Position numbers and translations under genes: made by a program. The notes beneath the pieces are model-generated. The model worked only from the letters and a program-made list of their open reading frames with translations, was not told the origin of the DNA and did not search any database. Positions 22,924-34,018 of a DNA stretch of 64,000 nt are shown in pieces (position 1 is the first letter of the stretch; each line of letters opens with the position of its first letter). The DNA is taken from NCBI RefSeq assembly GCF_030445035.2, contig NC_080688.1, positions 62,943,949 to 63,007,948 of the forward strand, in the 5' to 3' direction. The stretch comes from Dasypus novemcinctus. Lineage: Eukaryota > Chordata > Mammalia > Cingulata > Dasypodidae.

Positions 22924-23458
22924 CTATTTTGCCAGGTACAGAATTCCTGGCTGGCAGTTTTTCTCTTTCAGTACCTTAAATACATCATACCACTTTCTTC
23001 TCACCTCCGTGATTTCTGATGAGAGGTGAACACTTAATCTTATCGAAGTTCTCTTGAATGTGATGATTTTTTCTTCTCTTGCTGTTTTCAGAATCCTCTC
23101 TTTATCTCTGGTATTTGTCATTCTGAATAGTAGGTGTTACAGGGTAAGTCTATTCAAATTTATTCTGTTTGAGGTGCATTGTCCTTCTTGGAATATTGAT
23201 ATTTTTCTTTCCTAAGGGTTGGAAAGCTTTTGGTCATTATTTGCTCAAATACTCTTTCTGTCCCTTTTCCATTCTCTTCTTCTGGGACACCAATAATGTG
23301 TATGTTTCTGCATTTCACATTGTCATTCAATTCTCTGAGATTCTGTTCCATTTTTTCCATTCTCCTCTCTTTCTGTTCTCCTATCTTTTCCAGTTCAGAT
23401 GTTCTGTCTTCCAAATCACTAATTTGGTCTTCAAGCAATTCAACTCTGCCCTATGTTT
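22924..23458 (-). pseudogene. L1-A ORF1 fragment
   Basis: Frames at 23160-23438 and 22924-23121 carry ORF1 signatures: a coiled-coil-like ISDLEDRTSELEK stretch, then IIGVPEEENGKGTERVFEQIM, then the C-terminal RTSIRLSVHLSSEI region. ORF1 encodes the RNA-binding chaperone of L1. The N-terminal part continues at 28077 beyond the L1-B insertion. Confidence 0.8.
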
Positions 23459-23507
23459 CCTCTAATGTATTTTTTGTCCTTGGGTTTTAAAAATATTTTT
23501 ATAGAAG

Positions 23508-23987
23508 TATATCATTCATACATGAACATACATAAACAATAAGTATGGCAAAAGTTGTGAACTTACTAAATAAACAGGCATAACATCATACAGGGCTCTC
23601 ATACCTCACCCTACCACCAATACCTTGCATTGTCGTTAAACATTTTTAACAAATGATTAAAGAGCATCCTCAAAATACTATTGCTAACCAAAGTATCTTG
23701 CATTTGGTGAATTTTCCATCGAACCCACCCTATTATCATTATTATTTTATATCATTTATACATGAACATACATAAACAATAAGTAAAAGTTGTGAATTTA
23801 CAAAGCAAACATGCATAACATCATACAAGGGTTCCATCCATCAACCCACCACCAACACCTTGCATTTTTGTGAAACATTTGTTACAAATGATGGAAAAAT
23901 ATCATCAAAATCTTACTATTAATTATAATCTTTATCTTACATTTGGGGAATTTTTCCTCAGCCCACACTACTATAATTTTTTCAATA
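23508..23987 (-). repeat. Two 240-bp tandem units in the L1-B 3' UTR
   Basis: TATATCATTCATACATGAACATACATAAACAATAAGTA starts at 23508, and a diverged copy starts at 23748, a period of 240. The similarity runs through the CATAACATCATAC, CACCTTGCATT and ATTTG..GAATTTT blocks of each unit. Confidence 0.8.
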
Positions 23988-24589
23988 CATATTTTTTGAC
24001 AGAAACTGTCAACAAAATAATCATGCACATGTGCCAAATTCCCATACAACACCCACTATCAACACACCATACCATGGTGTAACATTTGTTACAGATTATG
24101 AGATAATATCTTCAGACTATTACCAAGTTCCATAGCATATATGTAGCACACTTTTTCCATTTCCTCCATTATCAACACAGTACATCTTTGTTATAGATGC
24201 ATGAATATTACATTATTACTGTTAACCACAGTCCATAGATCACTCTAGTTTTTCCCATGCTTCTCCACATTCCCACCACCCTGTAATAGTGCTGTACATC
24301 TTCTCCAGCTCACAAAGGACACTCTTGCATCTGTACCATCAACCACAATTCTCACCCACCTCTGGGTTTACTGTTATTCAGTCCCTAGATTATTCTCTAG
24401 CTTTCTTTCAATTGGCATTTACATCCCTAGACTACCCTTTTCAGCCACATTCCTATTTAAAACCAGCTGTTACTCACTACAATGTGTTACCATCAACTCT
24501 GTACATTTTCACACTTTTACAGTAAAGTTAATTAAACCTTCTACATACATTAAACATCAATAGTCCATCTCAGTTCTTCTCTTATCTCC

Positions 24590-25320
24590 TTTAAGAATCC
24601 ACCACCTACCACCTGGTCCAAAAGATATTTTTCTACATTTTCTTCTAGAAGCTTTATGGTTCTTGCTTTTATATTTAGGTTTTTGTTCCACTTTGAGCTA
24701 ATTTTTGTATAAGGTATGAGAGAGAGGTCCTTTTTCCTTCTTCCGGCTATAGATATCCAGTTCTCCCAGCACCATTTGTTGAATGGACTGTTCTGCCTGA
24801 GCTGGGTTGGTTTGACGGGCTTGTCAAAAATCACTTGACCATAGATGTGAAGGTCTGTTTTTGAACCATCAATTTGGTTCCATTGGTCTATGTGTCTATC
24901 TTTTTGCCAGTACCATGCTGTTTTTTTGTTTTTGTTTTTTTTTTACCACTGGAGTTAGGTAATATGATTTAAAGTCCAGAAGTGAGAGTCCTCCGAATTT
25001 ACCCTTCCAAATAAATTTGATAATTGTGTTTTCCATTTATTTATAAAATGCTAGTGGAATTTTTATCAGGCTTGCATTGAATCTGTAAATCAGTTTGGGT
25101 AGAACTGCTATCTTAATGATATTTAGTCTTCCAATCCATAAGCATGGAATGTTCCCCCAATTATATAGGTCTTCTTAAATTTCTTTTAAAAATGAGTTAT
25201 AGTTTTCTGAATACAAGTGCTTTACATTGTTGGTTAAGTTTATTCTAAAATATCTGATTCTTTTAGTTGCCACTATAAATGGAATTTTTCCCCTGACTTC
25301 CAGATTGCACATTGCTAGTG
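24590..25320 (-). pseudogene. L1-B ORF2 C-terminal remnant
   Basis: The minus frame at 24550-24834 matches the L1 ORF2 C-terminal half and is homologous to L1-A at 11484-11738 (shared GRTRQ.. and ..[14 protein letters not shown] segments). Stops and shifts are frequent. Confidence 0.65.
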
Positions 25321-25625
25321 TCTTTTAGAGCCTATTTCATCTGATATAAGTATAGCTATTCAGGATTTTGTTTTTTAATTTTTTTCTTGTTATGGCATGT
25401 GTGGATTATTTTTTACCAGCCTTTCACTTTCAATCTAATGGTAAGCTTGGGTCTAAGGTGAGTCCCTTGCAGACAGTATATAGATGGCTCATATTTTCTT
25501 ATTCTTTCTGCCAGTCTGTGTCTTTTGATTGGGGAGATTAATCCAGTAACATTCAATGTTATTACTGTAAAAGAAGTTATTATTTCACCCATTTTGACGT
25601 TTGGGTTTTATCTGTCATCTTATTT

Positions 25626-26212
25626 TTACACTTTTACTGATGTAATCTTCATTTCTAGATGCTCTTCCAAGATTCTCTCTCCTGTCTTTTCAGACTGTAA
25701 CACACCCTGTAGTATTTCCTGCAAACCTGGTTTCTTGGTTACAAACTCTCTCGGTTTCTGTTTATCTGTGAATACTCTAAACTTATCCTCACTTTCGAAA
25801 CACAATTTTGCCAGATATAAGATTCCTGGCCAGAAGATTTTCTCTTGCAGTATCTTAAATATATACCATTGTCTTCTTGCCCCCATGATGAGAAATTGAC
25901 AATCTTATTGGGTATCCCTTATATATTATGCACTGCTCTCTCTTGCTGCTCTCAGAATTCTCTGTCTTTGGCATTTGACTTTCTGATTAGTATGTGTCTT
26001 GGAGGTGGTCTATTTGGATTTATTCAGATGGTAGTACGTTGTGCTTCTTGGACATGGATATCTATGTCCTTCAATAGAATTGGGAAATTTTCTACCATTA
26101 TTTCTTCAAATATTCCTTCTGCCACTTTACCCCTTTCTTCTCCTTCTGGGACACCCATGACATGTATGTTTGCATGTTTCTTGCTGCCATTTAGTTCCCT
26201 GTCCTTGTTCAA
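25626..26212 (-). pseudogene. L1-B ORF1 remnant
   Basis: Frames at 25626-25886 and 26024-26212 show ORF1 pieces: VMGVPEGEERGKVAEGIFEE (upstream) and a C-terminal KILQEK...ILYLAKLCFESEDK segment. The reading frame shifts between them. Confidence 0.75.
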
Positions 26213-26899
26213 TTTGTTCCATTATTTTCTTCATCTCTTCTTTGGTATGTTCACTTTTGGAGGCCATTTCTTCAAGCTCATCAATCTTTCTTCTGCCTCC
26301 TCAAATATGCTATTATATGATTCCAATGTATTTTAAATTTCAGTTATTGCACTTTTCATTCCTGTAAGATATGCTATTTTTCCATGTATGCTTTCAAATT
26401 CTTTGTGCTCATCCAATCTCTTATTATCCTTAATCTCTTTAGCCATCTCATTTATTAAGGAGATGTGTTTAAACATCTATGACTAGTTGTGTCAACTCCT
26501 TTATATCACCTGGAGGCTTATCCTGTTCCTTTAACTGGGCCATATTTTCCAGTTTCTTGGTGTGGATTTTAATTTTTTGTTGGTGTCTTGGCATCTAGCT
26601 AACTAGAATTATTTATTCTGTGTGCACTTTTTCTCTTTAGTTTGGGGTTTCTTACCCTTTCTCCCTTGTTGGTTGTGTAGTAGGAGCCACAGGTGTAGTT
26701 GATGTTGCAAGCTGTGAAGGCTCAAGCTGCCCTCATTGCCCCAAGGACTAAAGAAGCTTCTCCCAACTTTCTCCTTTGCCAGGGTTAGGGACAGAGCTAC
26801 AGCCTTGTGTAATAATCCAAGTTGTGCAGATGTATAGTTGCCAAGAGACTGATGAAGCTTCATGCCCCTTTCTCCCTACCTGGCAGGGGAAGAGGGTGG

Positions 26900-27640
26900 A
26901 GCTGCAGGTGTAGGCAGCAATGTTTACTAATCAGTAGCTGAAGTCAATGGCCATGTCTTCCTTCTGTTTTTGAGAAGTGGAGCTTCCAATTCCAGCCACA
27001 AAATTGCTCCTGAGGCAGCTTGTGCTGCCACAGTAGGATGATCACTGGCCATCACAGCATGGCCTGTATTTTCCCAGAAAGCCTGGTGCAGGTCCCCCCA
27101 GCTTACTCCCTGCTGGAGGTGGGGCTGGGGCTTAGGTTACTGCTTCAATCCAATATGGATGGAAAGAGGCCAGTCCCTACCAGCATGATTTTCAGTCCAT
27201 CTGCTTCCCCTTGTACCAGGGGTGGATTTAAAATGGCAGCTACTGGCCTTTTTACTTTGTCAGGTTCAAACTTTAGCTGTTCTTAGGATTATACTTTAGC
27301 CCACCAAATTTACTAATCAGTAGCTGAAGTTGATGCCCAACTGTCTCTTCCTCCCATTTTTAGGAAGTGGAGCTTCCAGTTCCAGCTGCAGAATAGCTTC
27401 CAAATTGGCTTGTGCCACAGTGGAAGAAGGACAGCAACCTGCATGGTGTGGAGCTCTACTTACAAATATTCTCTGCAGATGGGCAAGCTCCTCCTTCCAC
27501 TCTTTCAAGGATGTTGCAGGATGCTCTTCCTGGTCCTCTGGAGCCCCCAAACAGGTGATTTGGATAGCTCTGGGTGATTACTAACTGCCCTATAGCATGA
27601 ACTGACTATAGGAGCTCCTTACTCTGCTGCCATCGCTTCC
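26900..27640 (-). promoter_or_regulatory. L1-B 5' UTR with tandem monomer-like units
   Basis: A ~115-bp segment, TTTACTAATCAGTAGCTGAAGT ... GCTTGTGC..CCACAG, occurs at about 26921-27030 and again at 27308-27425, 388 bp apart. Both sit in the GC-richer 5' end of L1-B. Repeated 5' units resemble the promoter monomers described for rodent L1s. Promoter activity is inferred from position only. The 77-codon minus frame at 27317-27550 lies inside one unit and may be incidental. Confidence 0.6.
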
Positions 27641-27651
27641 CCTCTAATGTA

Positions 27652-28065
27652 ATTTTTTTTTTTTTTTAAGATTTATTTATTCCTCTCGCCTTCTTCCCTG
27701 CCCCGGTTGTCTGTTCTCTGTGTCTATTTGCTGCGTGTTCTTCTTTGTCTGCTTCTGTTGTTGTCAGCAGCATGAGAATCTGTGTTTCTTTTTGTTGTGT
27801 CATCTTGTGTCAGCTCTCCATGTTGGCAGTGCCATTCTAGGGAAGGCTGCACTTTCTTTCACACTGGGCAGCTCTCCTTACGGGGCACAGTCCTTGTGTG
27901 TGGGGCTCCCCTATGCGGGGGACACCCCTGCGTGGCACAGCACTCCTTGCACACATCAGCACTGCGCACGGGCCAGCTTCACATGGGTCAAGGAGGCCCA
28001 GGGTTTGAACTGTGGACCTCCCATTTGGTAGATGGATGCCCTAATCACTGGGCCAAGTCCGCTTC
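27652..28065 (-). repeat. Long DAS-type SINE at the L1-B border
   Basis: Minus-strand head GGAAGCGGACTTGGCCCAGTG with B box GGTTCAAAC, GC-rich body, and a poly(A) seen as a T run at about 27653-27668. Its flanking duplication is CCTCTAATGTA at 27641-27651 and 28066-28076, the same 11 bp that flanks L1-B on its left. Confidence 0.88.
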
Positions 28066-28339
28066 CCTCTAATGTATTTTTAATCTCATCCATCTTATCT
28101 TTCATTCTCATAAGGTGTTACTTTTCTTTGCAGGCTTTCAAATGGTTTATGCTCACCCAGTGTCTTCTTAATATCTCTTATCTCTTTAGTCATGTTTTCT
28201 TTCAATTCTTTGATTTGATCTAGAAGACTTGAATGATTATCATTGTCTTAAATCTTGTATCTCTTCAGGATATCTGGTTTGTTCCTTTGGCTGTCCCATC
28301 TCTTCCTATTTCCTAATATGGCTTGTAATTTTTTTTTTT

Positions 28340-29021
28340 TTTTTTTGCTGATGTCTAGGCATCTGAATATGTTGGTGAATTTACTCTGATGGCCAATTTC
28401 TCTCTCTTGCCTATTTCTTTCCCAAAGCTCTTCTTTATTTTGTTCAACTTATTCAAAGTCTTTAAAATTGCCCAGCTTAAAGTATGAAAATTGGGTCAGG
28501 AATTCACTAATGGGTCACAGATTTCCCCCCAGGATTTAGGGGAGAGAGAACCAAAATTTATTTTTGTCCATGCAATTTCCAGCCTGGCCATCAGATGGTG
28601 CTCATCGGCACACCTTTCCACAGAGGTGTTTTGGTCTGGACAGAGTCAAGATTGAAAGTAGGCTCTGCTGTCCAAATTATTGAAGAAGAGCCACCCCCCA
28701 ACTCCCCTCCCTTTCCCTTGTAACAGTAGACAGGAAGGAAATACCTGTACTCCCCTCAGCTGCAGTGAGCCAGGGGTTTTACCTCAGCTTAATATCTTGG
28801 GGGCAGGGGAGGGGAGCCCTTCCCAGCCACTGAGGGGATTTGGTAACTCATATTTGTTTTTCCGGGTTCATCGTCTCTCTGTTCCTCATCCTCCTGGCAG
28901 TTGTGTAGCACTCTTTAGTCTGCTGATCCCAAAGCAGGTCCCTTGGACAGCTTTTGGATCTTTCTCCATTGTTTTTGTGAGAGAGTTGGGCTCTGTCTGC
29001 TTAGTCCGACACCATCCTCCC
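28340..29021 (-). promoter_or_regulatory. L1-A 5' UTR
   Basis: The GC-rich, ORF-poor stretch ends at GGGAGGATGGTGTCGG (minus strand). Frames such as 28680-29045 on the plus strand are shadows. The internal promoter role is known for L1 5' UTRs in general; here it is inferred from position. Confidence 0.65.
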
Positions 29022-29404
29022 ACAATTCCCATATATCAGAAATAACATTTTGATACATGTTACAATAGGAATGAACCTTAAAATACTAGGCTAAGTGAAA
29101 AAAGCCAATCATGAAAAACCAAATCCTATATGATTCCAATTATATGAAATGTCTAGAATAGGCAAATAGAGACATAAAGTAGATTAGGGTTGCTTAGGGC
29201 TTGTGGGTGGCAGAAAGATGATGTAATGGGAGTATAGGAAGGTGATAGCTAAAGGGTAAGGAGTTTCTTTTTTGGGGTAAGGAAAATGTTCTAAATTGAG
29301 TGTGGTGATGCATAACAAATATACTAAAAAACAATGAATTGTACATGTTAATGGGTGAATTTTATGGTATGTGAAATATCTCAATAAAGGTGTTACAAAA
29401 AAAA
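29022..29404 (+). mobile_element. 3' end of the old sense L1 (right half)
   Basis: The sequence continues the element left at 10077: GAAATAACATTTTGATACATGTTACAATAGGAATGAACC, then GGCTAAGTGAAAAAAGCCAATC, and the end CTCAATAAAGGTGTTACAAAAAAAA. I see no clean target duplication around L1-A at this junction. Confidence 0.7.
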
Positions 29405-31381
29405 CCTATAGTCTACCAAAAAACTCACTTCAAAGGTAATGCCATAGTTAAGTTGAAAGTAAAAACTACTCTAGACACTTGTAATACAATGGTTAACAAA
29501 ACAAATATGAATTATCCTTCATAAGCTGTGCCTACAAAGAAATGTGGGTCAAGTGGTTGGGGAAAAACAAGTAATCAAACAAGGGTACATCTACATTTAC
29601 AGGGCAGAGAGAAGTTTCTGGAGAATACAAGGAAGTGTGTTGTCACAACAGACAAGGAATGGAAGGGACTGTGTCAAATGCAGCAGAAGATGCTGAAGTT
29701 AGTAAAAAACAAGTCAACAAGATTTGGCAATTATGAGCACATTTCTATTTCAGCAAAAGTACTATCGAGTGTGAAGGCAGTTTAGATTCCATTATGTCAA
29801 CTACTCCTTTCCAGTATCCTGCTACTTCCATCACTTTGTTGTTGCAACTACTTGACAAAACCATAAATCTGAATAAATCTAACTGCTGACCTCTTCCACA
29901 ATAGTTTTACCAATGAACACTGGATCTAAGTCCCCCATATAGAATGATGTCATCCTAAATCCATGATGTCCAACTCACCATTGGTTTTCTCTAGTCCATT
30001 CTTTTTCCAATTCTGCAAAACCATCTCCATTTGCCTCAGATCTCCATCCTTACTCCCTCTGCTTCTGAAATTGGCCACATCACTTGGCACTCAAAAAAAA
30101 CGAAAGCCAAACCATCAGATGAAAACTCAACTTCCTGCAATCCAATTGACTAACGTGGCTGCATCCACACCCATCCTTTCATCCATCTTTGACCTGGATC
30201 CCAACTTCCCTCTCCTGCTCAGGGACCTTGGTCTACCAATGATCTTGGCCAGACATTTCTGCAAACCACATCCTCATTCTTACTTCTCTCTACTGGTTCC
30301 ATCCTGGTCTACACCTGCTGACTTCATTATTTTTACTTTGCAGTCCTCATCCTACTGTAATCTAGATTTACCCTCACTATTTCACTGAAGTTGTTTTTGA
30401 TGAGATTAGTAGATATGTCCTGATTGAGAAAGCCAAAGGAAGACACAAATTACCATAATTCTTCAATTCAAAAGATGCACCTTCCCATTTCTCACATCTT
30501 TAGTGACAGACAACTTATGATCAATACCACTGAAAGTAATGGGCGATAAACCATTTTTTGCATAAACCAGATGTCTTACAACCAGATATTTTAGAGTCAA
30601 CCAAATATGGCTTTTGAAATTTTTTTAAAAAAAACAGATACTTTATGTTATCTCAGCAAATTATGGTTTCACTGATCATTCCCTTCTTGAAATACTCTGT
30701 ATTCTCTTGGACTTTGTGATACTACATTTGATTTCTCTTCTCTAAACTGCTCCTCCTCAGTCTCCTTGTTGTGTTCCTTTCCAACCCTCTTTTCTTTGCA
30801 TTCTTCAGTTTCCCTGGATGATCACAAATCCACATTAATGGTTCCAATATCACCCATATGCTGTAGGTTAAGTCTATAGTTCATCTAATGCAAGTGTGCA
30901 TGACTTTCAGAGACATCTGGTTAACTGACTCTTGTTCCAGTTCCAAAGTACTGAGTCCAATAATGATTTGGATCAGGCTGCTAGCCTTGAGACCAGCAAT
31001 GGTAAGTTGGTATATTTACCCCTACAATTATATTGTATAACTCCATTTGGTTTACCTAGCCAGATGAAGTGGTCCTCAGTTTGTAACTCAAAACAGCTTA
31101 CATTTAAAATATTCCCAGTCATATATATACATTAGGATGGGTCTACAAAGAGTCACTTAGGCTTTCAGATTTAATGTAACACTTGCACATTTTCATCCCC
31201 ACTGTGAACTACCCACCTCCCATCCCCAGTCTTTGCCTCTGTGAGATCTCAGAGTCTAAAAGTCAGTAGGCTTTTTTCCGACTTCCAGCACCTGCCCCAA
31301 AAGTGTGTTTCCTTCTGTTTTCCATTTAATGCTTAGGTATTAAATGATTTACAGTCAGCACAAGTCAAATACAAAGTTATC
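29405..31381. other. Intergenic sequence without recognised gene
   Basis: No frame has the look of a conserved protein. The 141-codon plus frame at 29963-30388 is Ser/Leu/Pro-rich and ends in low-complexity text; it may lie in an old interspersed repeat. I see no exon-like splice structure. Confidence 0.5.
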
Positions 31382-31575
31382 CATTGTTTCTTTCATTCAC
31401 AAATTTTTATTGAGCACCTACTATGCACCACACACCTTGTTAGGCTCTGGGATGCATATGAAATAAGTTATCAACCCTGCCCTCATGGAGCTTACAATAT
31501 AATATGGGAGACTATACATTGAGACAATGCATAAAATAATCACAGGTTGTAAGTACATATAGTATATAAACGGGA
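31382..31575 (-). repeat. L2 LINE 3' fragment
   Basis: TTCATTCACAAATTTTTATTGAGCACCTACTATG, followed by CCCTGCCCTCATGGAGCTTACA, is the familiar reverse complement of the L2 3' end. Confidence 0.75.
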
Positions 31576-31604
31576 TGAGGTGTTAGAGGATAATTGGGGG
31601 ACAC

Positions 31605-32123
31605 CTACTTTGAAGTGGTAAACACAGCTTTCTAAATCCCAGCAAAACCATTACATCTGAGAAGTATGCTCAGCAAATCGATGAGATGCACCGAAAACCA
31701 CAACGCCTGCAGCCAGCTTTGGTCAACAGAAAGGGACCAATTCTTCTCCATGACAATGCCCAATCGCAGGTTGCACAAACAATGCTTCAAAAGTTGAATG
31801 AATTGGGCTACAAAGTTTTGCCTCATCTGCCATATTCACCTGACCTCTTGCCAACCGACTACCACCCCTTCTTCAAGCATCTTGACAACTCTTTGCAGGC
31901 AAAATTCTTCCACAACCAGCAGGATGCAGAAAATGCTTTCCAAGAGTTCATCAAATCCCAAAGCATGGATTTTTATGCTACAGGAATAAACAAACTTATT
32001 TCACATTGGCAAAAATGTGATTTTAATGGTTCCTATTTTGATTAATAAAGATGTGTTTGAATCTAGTTACAATGATTTAAAATTTCACAGTCTGAAACTG
32101 CCAATTCCTTTTGCACCAACCTA
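31605..32123 (+). mobile_element. 5'-truncated mariner element, Hsmar1-like
   Basis: The block begins inside the transposase (GAAGTGGTAAACACAGC) and ends TTTTGCACCAACCTAA. Its complement, TTAGGTTGGTGCAAAA, is the terminal repeat sequence known from Hsmar1/MADE1. The left terminal repeat and the first part of the gene are missing, so the copy cannot move. Confidence 0.85.
31610..32045 (+). pseudogene. Mariner transposase, C-terminal half
   Basis: The last 119 codons (31686-32045) are uninterrupted and end at a TAA. The catalytic part shows GPILLHDNAQSQVAQ (second Asp) and, 34 residues on, YSPDLLPTDYH, whose Asp completes the mariner D34D arrangement. The end reads DFYATGINKLISHWQKC. Just upstream, 31622-31685 still reads like transposase but with an indel near 31615. 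The N-terminal helix-turn-helix and first catalytic Asp are absent. Hsmar1-type transposase was domesticated in primate SETMAR; here there is no SET domain. Confidence 0.82.
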
Positions 32124-33820
32124 ACATCTCGTATTCTGAATGCTTGGTATGATTCCTGGCATATGATAGCAACTCAAATATTTGATGGCTTAGACCACTG
32201 GCAAGCCAAGAGAACAATTAGTAGAGAGATGAAAGACATGGAGAAAAGAGAAGTCTGACAGAGGAAGGTTCCTAAAGACAGGAAGAAACAAGGGCCAAAG
32301 GTCCACAGTGCTAAATTGGCTCTTATCAGCCCACCACATCTTGTCAGTCTGGAATAAAGTAGTAAAGATGAAGGTGGACCAAGGTGGGCAGAGATCATGT
32401 TGGCAGACTAAATTTTCTGTTTGAATTAGGAAGATGATCTGCTGAAAAGGGTGTGGCTTGAAAAAGGTTTTAAGAGTGGAAAGATTTGTAATAACTGCTG
32501 AAGAAGACAAAAAAACTATTGATACCATGTCAAAGGACTGAAAGGTGACTTTGTGGGGGGGGGGGGGGCTGAGGCTATGTTTAAGGCTATTATAACGAAA
32601 GAGTAAAAAAGTAAAAGGAAAGCAGAAAGGGGGCTGACATACAATGAAATAGTGATAGGTGTGACCAGAGATAGCAACGAATTCAGGTAGCCAGTCTCCA
32701 CAGTCTGTGCTTTTAACTTACAATATACTGCCTCCTAGAAGTCCAGATGCAGGGATAAATTTGAAATTGGAATTATGGTAATAACAGAGCCAGGTGTGAA
32801 CAGAGTAGAAGGCTGCTTGAATTCAATATAAGAAAACATTGGATGTGAGGCAATAAAAAAATCTCACAGGCTGAACTGTTGAATGAATCATCCCTAAGAA
32901 TGTTGAAAATATTAATAACCACAAACTCAAAGAGATGGCAAGAAACACTGAAAGTCAGGACATGAAGCCTTCAGTAAACCAAAGGGGTTACTTGTTAAGA
33001 GTAGAGATAGCTGATAATATAACCTTTTGGTATGGGCTACAGAGGGAGATTTTTGCCAGAGGCCTAACGAGAAATGATTTACAATTTACAAAAGGGAGAA
33101 AGAATAAGGTCTACCACCTCATAAGATATGTGGAATATGGACACAGTCCACACTGTTGAAAACTGAAGGGGATGGCAGGACCTCACAGAACAGACATGCT
33201 TCAGTAGTGGCAAGGCAGTGAAAAGGAAAATCAAAAGGTTGAAATGTAGTTGAGCCTGGTTTGGGAAGGATGGGATGGGTGGAAGGCTGGGAGTGACTAT
33301 GACACATACAGAATGGAGGCAAGTGGAGGTAATAATGGATGACTAAAGTGGCTTGCACTTTTTAAGACTGCAGAAAATCAGGGATTAGTTGACACTCTGC
33401 GGCTGGGACTTGCTTGTAGCTCCTGTGACAAGGAAGCTTTGGGCTGCTTTAGTCTACCTCTTCTCCTAAGGGAGTGCTGATGACTTCAGGAAAGGAGTAT
33501 CCTCTAAGCATCAAGAGGTGGTTATCTATGCCTCTCAATTCTGTTGGTCTTTTTTTCTCAACATCAGTCATAGAACAAAATGCTTCATGGACACTTCCTG
33601 ATATATGAGGGCACTTTAAACTCATCATTATCTACCTTTAATGATTAATCTCCACTCTGCCTCCTGTCTCTGTAAATAGCACAATTCTCCTCCAAGTTAC
33701 CTAGGATTTAGAAATGTATTCAACCCTCCTGTTTCAATTCAGTTACTGAATTGTCTTCTTTTGAAATGACCCCAGTATCCATTTTCCTATTTCTGTATCC
33801 ACCATCTGAATCCAGATCTG
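32124..33820. other. Intergenic sequence without recognised gene
   Basis: No supported coding region. A run of 14 G lies at 32555-32568. The moderately GC-rich, purine-rich text at 32200-33360 may be an old LTR or DNA-transposon relic that I cannot classify. Confidence 0.45.
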
Positions 33821-34018
33821 TTTTTGTTTTATTTTTGAGGTACCATGGCCAGTTGAACCTGGGACCTTGTATGTGGGAAGCCAGCACTCAACCAGTGAGT
33901 CTCAGTGGCTCCCAAGTTGGTTTATTCGTTTTCGTTTTTGTTTTCTCAGGAGGCACCTGGAATCAAACCCAGGACCTCCCATGTGGGAAGCAGGTGCTGA
34001 GCCACAATTGCTCCCCAA
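33821..34018 (-). repeat. Dimeric tRNA-derived SINE
   Basis: On the minus strand: GGGGAGCAATTGTGGCTCAG head, then an A-rich linker with AAACCAACTTGGGAGC, then a second head ending GGTTCAACTGG and an A-rich tail (AAAAATAAAACAAAAAC). The layout equals the copies at 4502 and 51838. Confidence 0.78.

Larger units (their letters stand above)
23470..27640 (-). mobile_element. L1-B: antisense L1 inside L1-A, ORF2 internally deleted
   Basis: It is flanked by CCTCTAATGTA at 23459-23469 and 27641-27651, sequence belonging to L1-A ORF1. Minus-strand order: 5' UTR from 27640 (GGAAGCGATGGCAGCAG) with tandem units, ORF1 (about 25600-26340), start of ORF2 (about 25330-25600), a jump at about 25320, ORF2 C-terminal part (24550-25320), then a long 3' UTR (23470-24545) ending in a poly(A) seen as a T run at 23470. 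At 4.2 kb it lacks most of the reverse transcriptase. It duplicates segments also present in L1-A (compare 24590-25300 with 11500-13060), so the two are related families of different age. Confidence 0.82.
10078..29021 (-). mobile_element. L1-A: full-length antisense L1 carrying nested insertions
   Basis: On the minus strand the element starts GGGAGGATGGTGTCGG at 29021, an L1-like 5' UTR start, and ends in a poly(A) seen as a T run at 10078-10085. From 5' to 3': 5' UTR (about 28340-29021), ORF1 (28077-28340 and 22900-23458), ORF2 endonuclease (22195-22521), reverse transcriptase (around 20500-21440), ORF2 C-terminal part (10700-13425) and 3' UTR (about 10086-10700). Insertions at 11750-12582, 13426-20483, 21449-21780, 23470-27640 and 27652-28065 account for about 12.8 kb. 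Removing them and their duplications leaves about 6.1 kb, the size of one L1. All reading frames are broken. Confidence 0.85.

Noticed and set aside
29963..30388. 141-codon plus-strand frame
   Set aside because: Low complexity, no conserved motif, no splice signals; most likely repeat-derived or chance.
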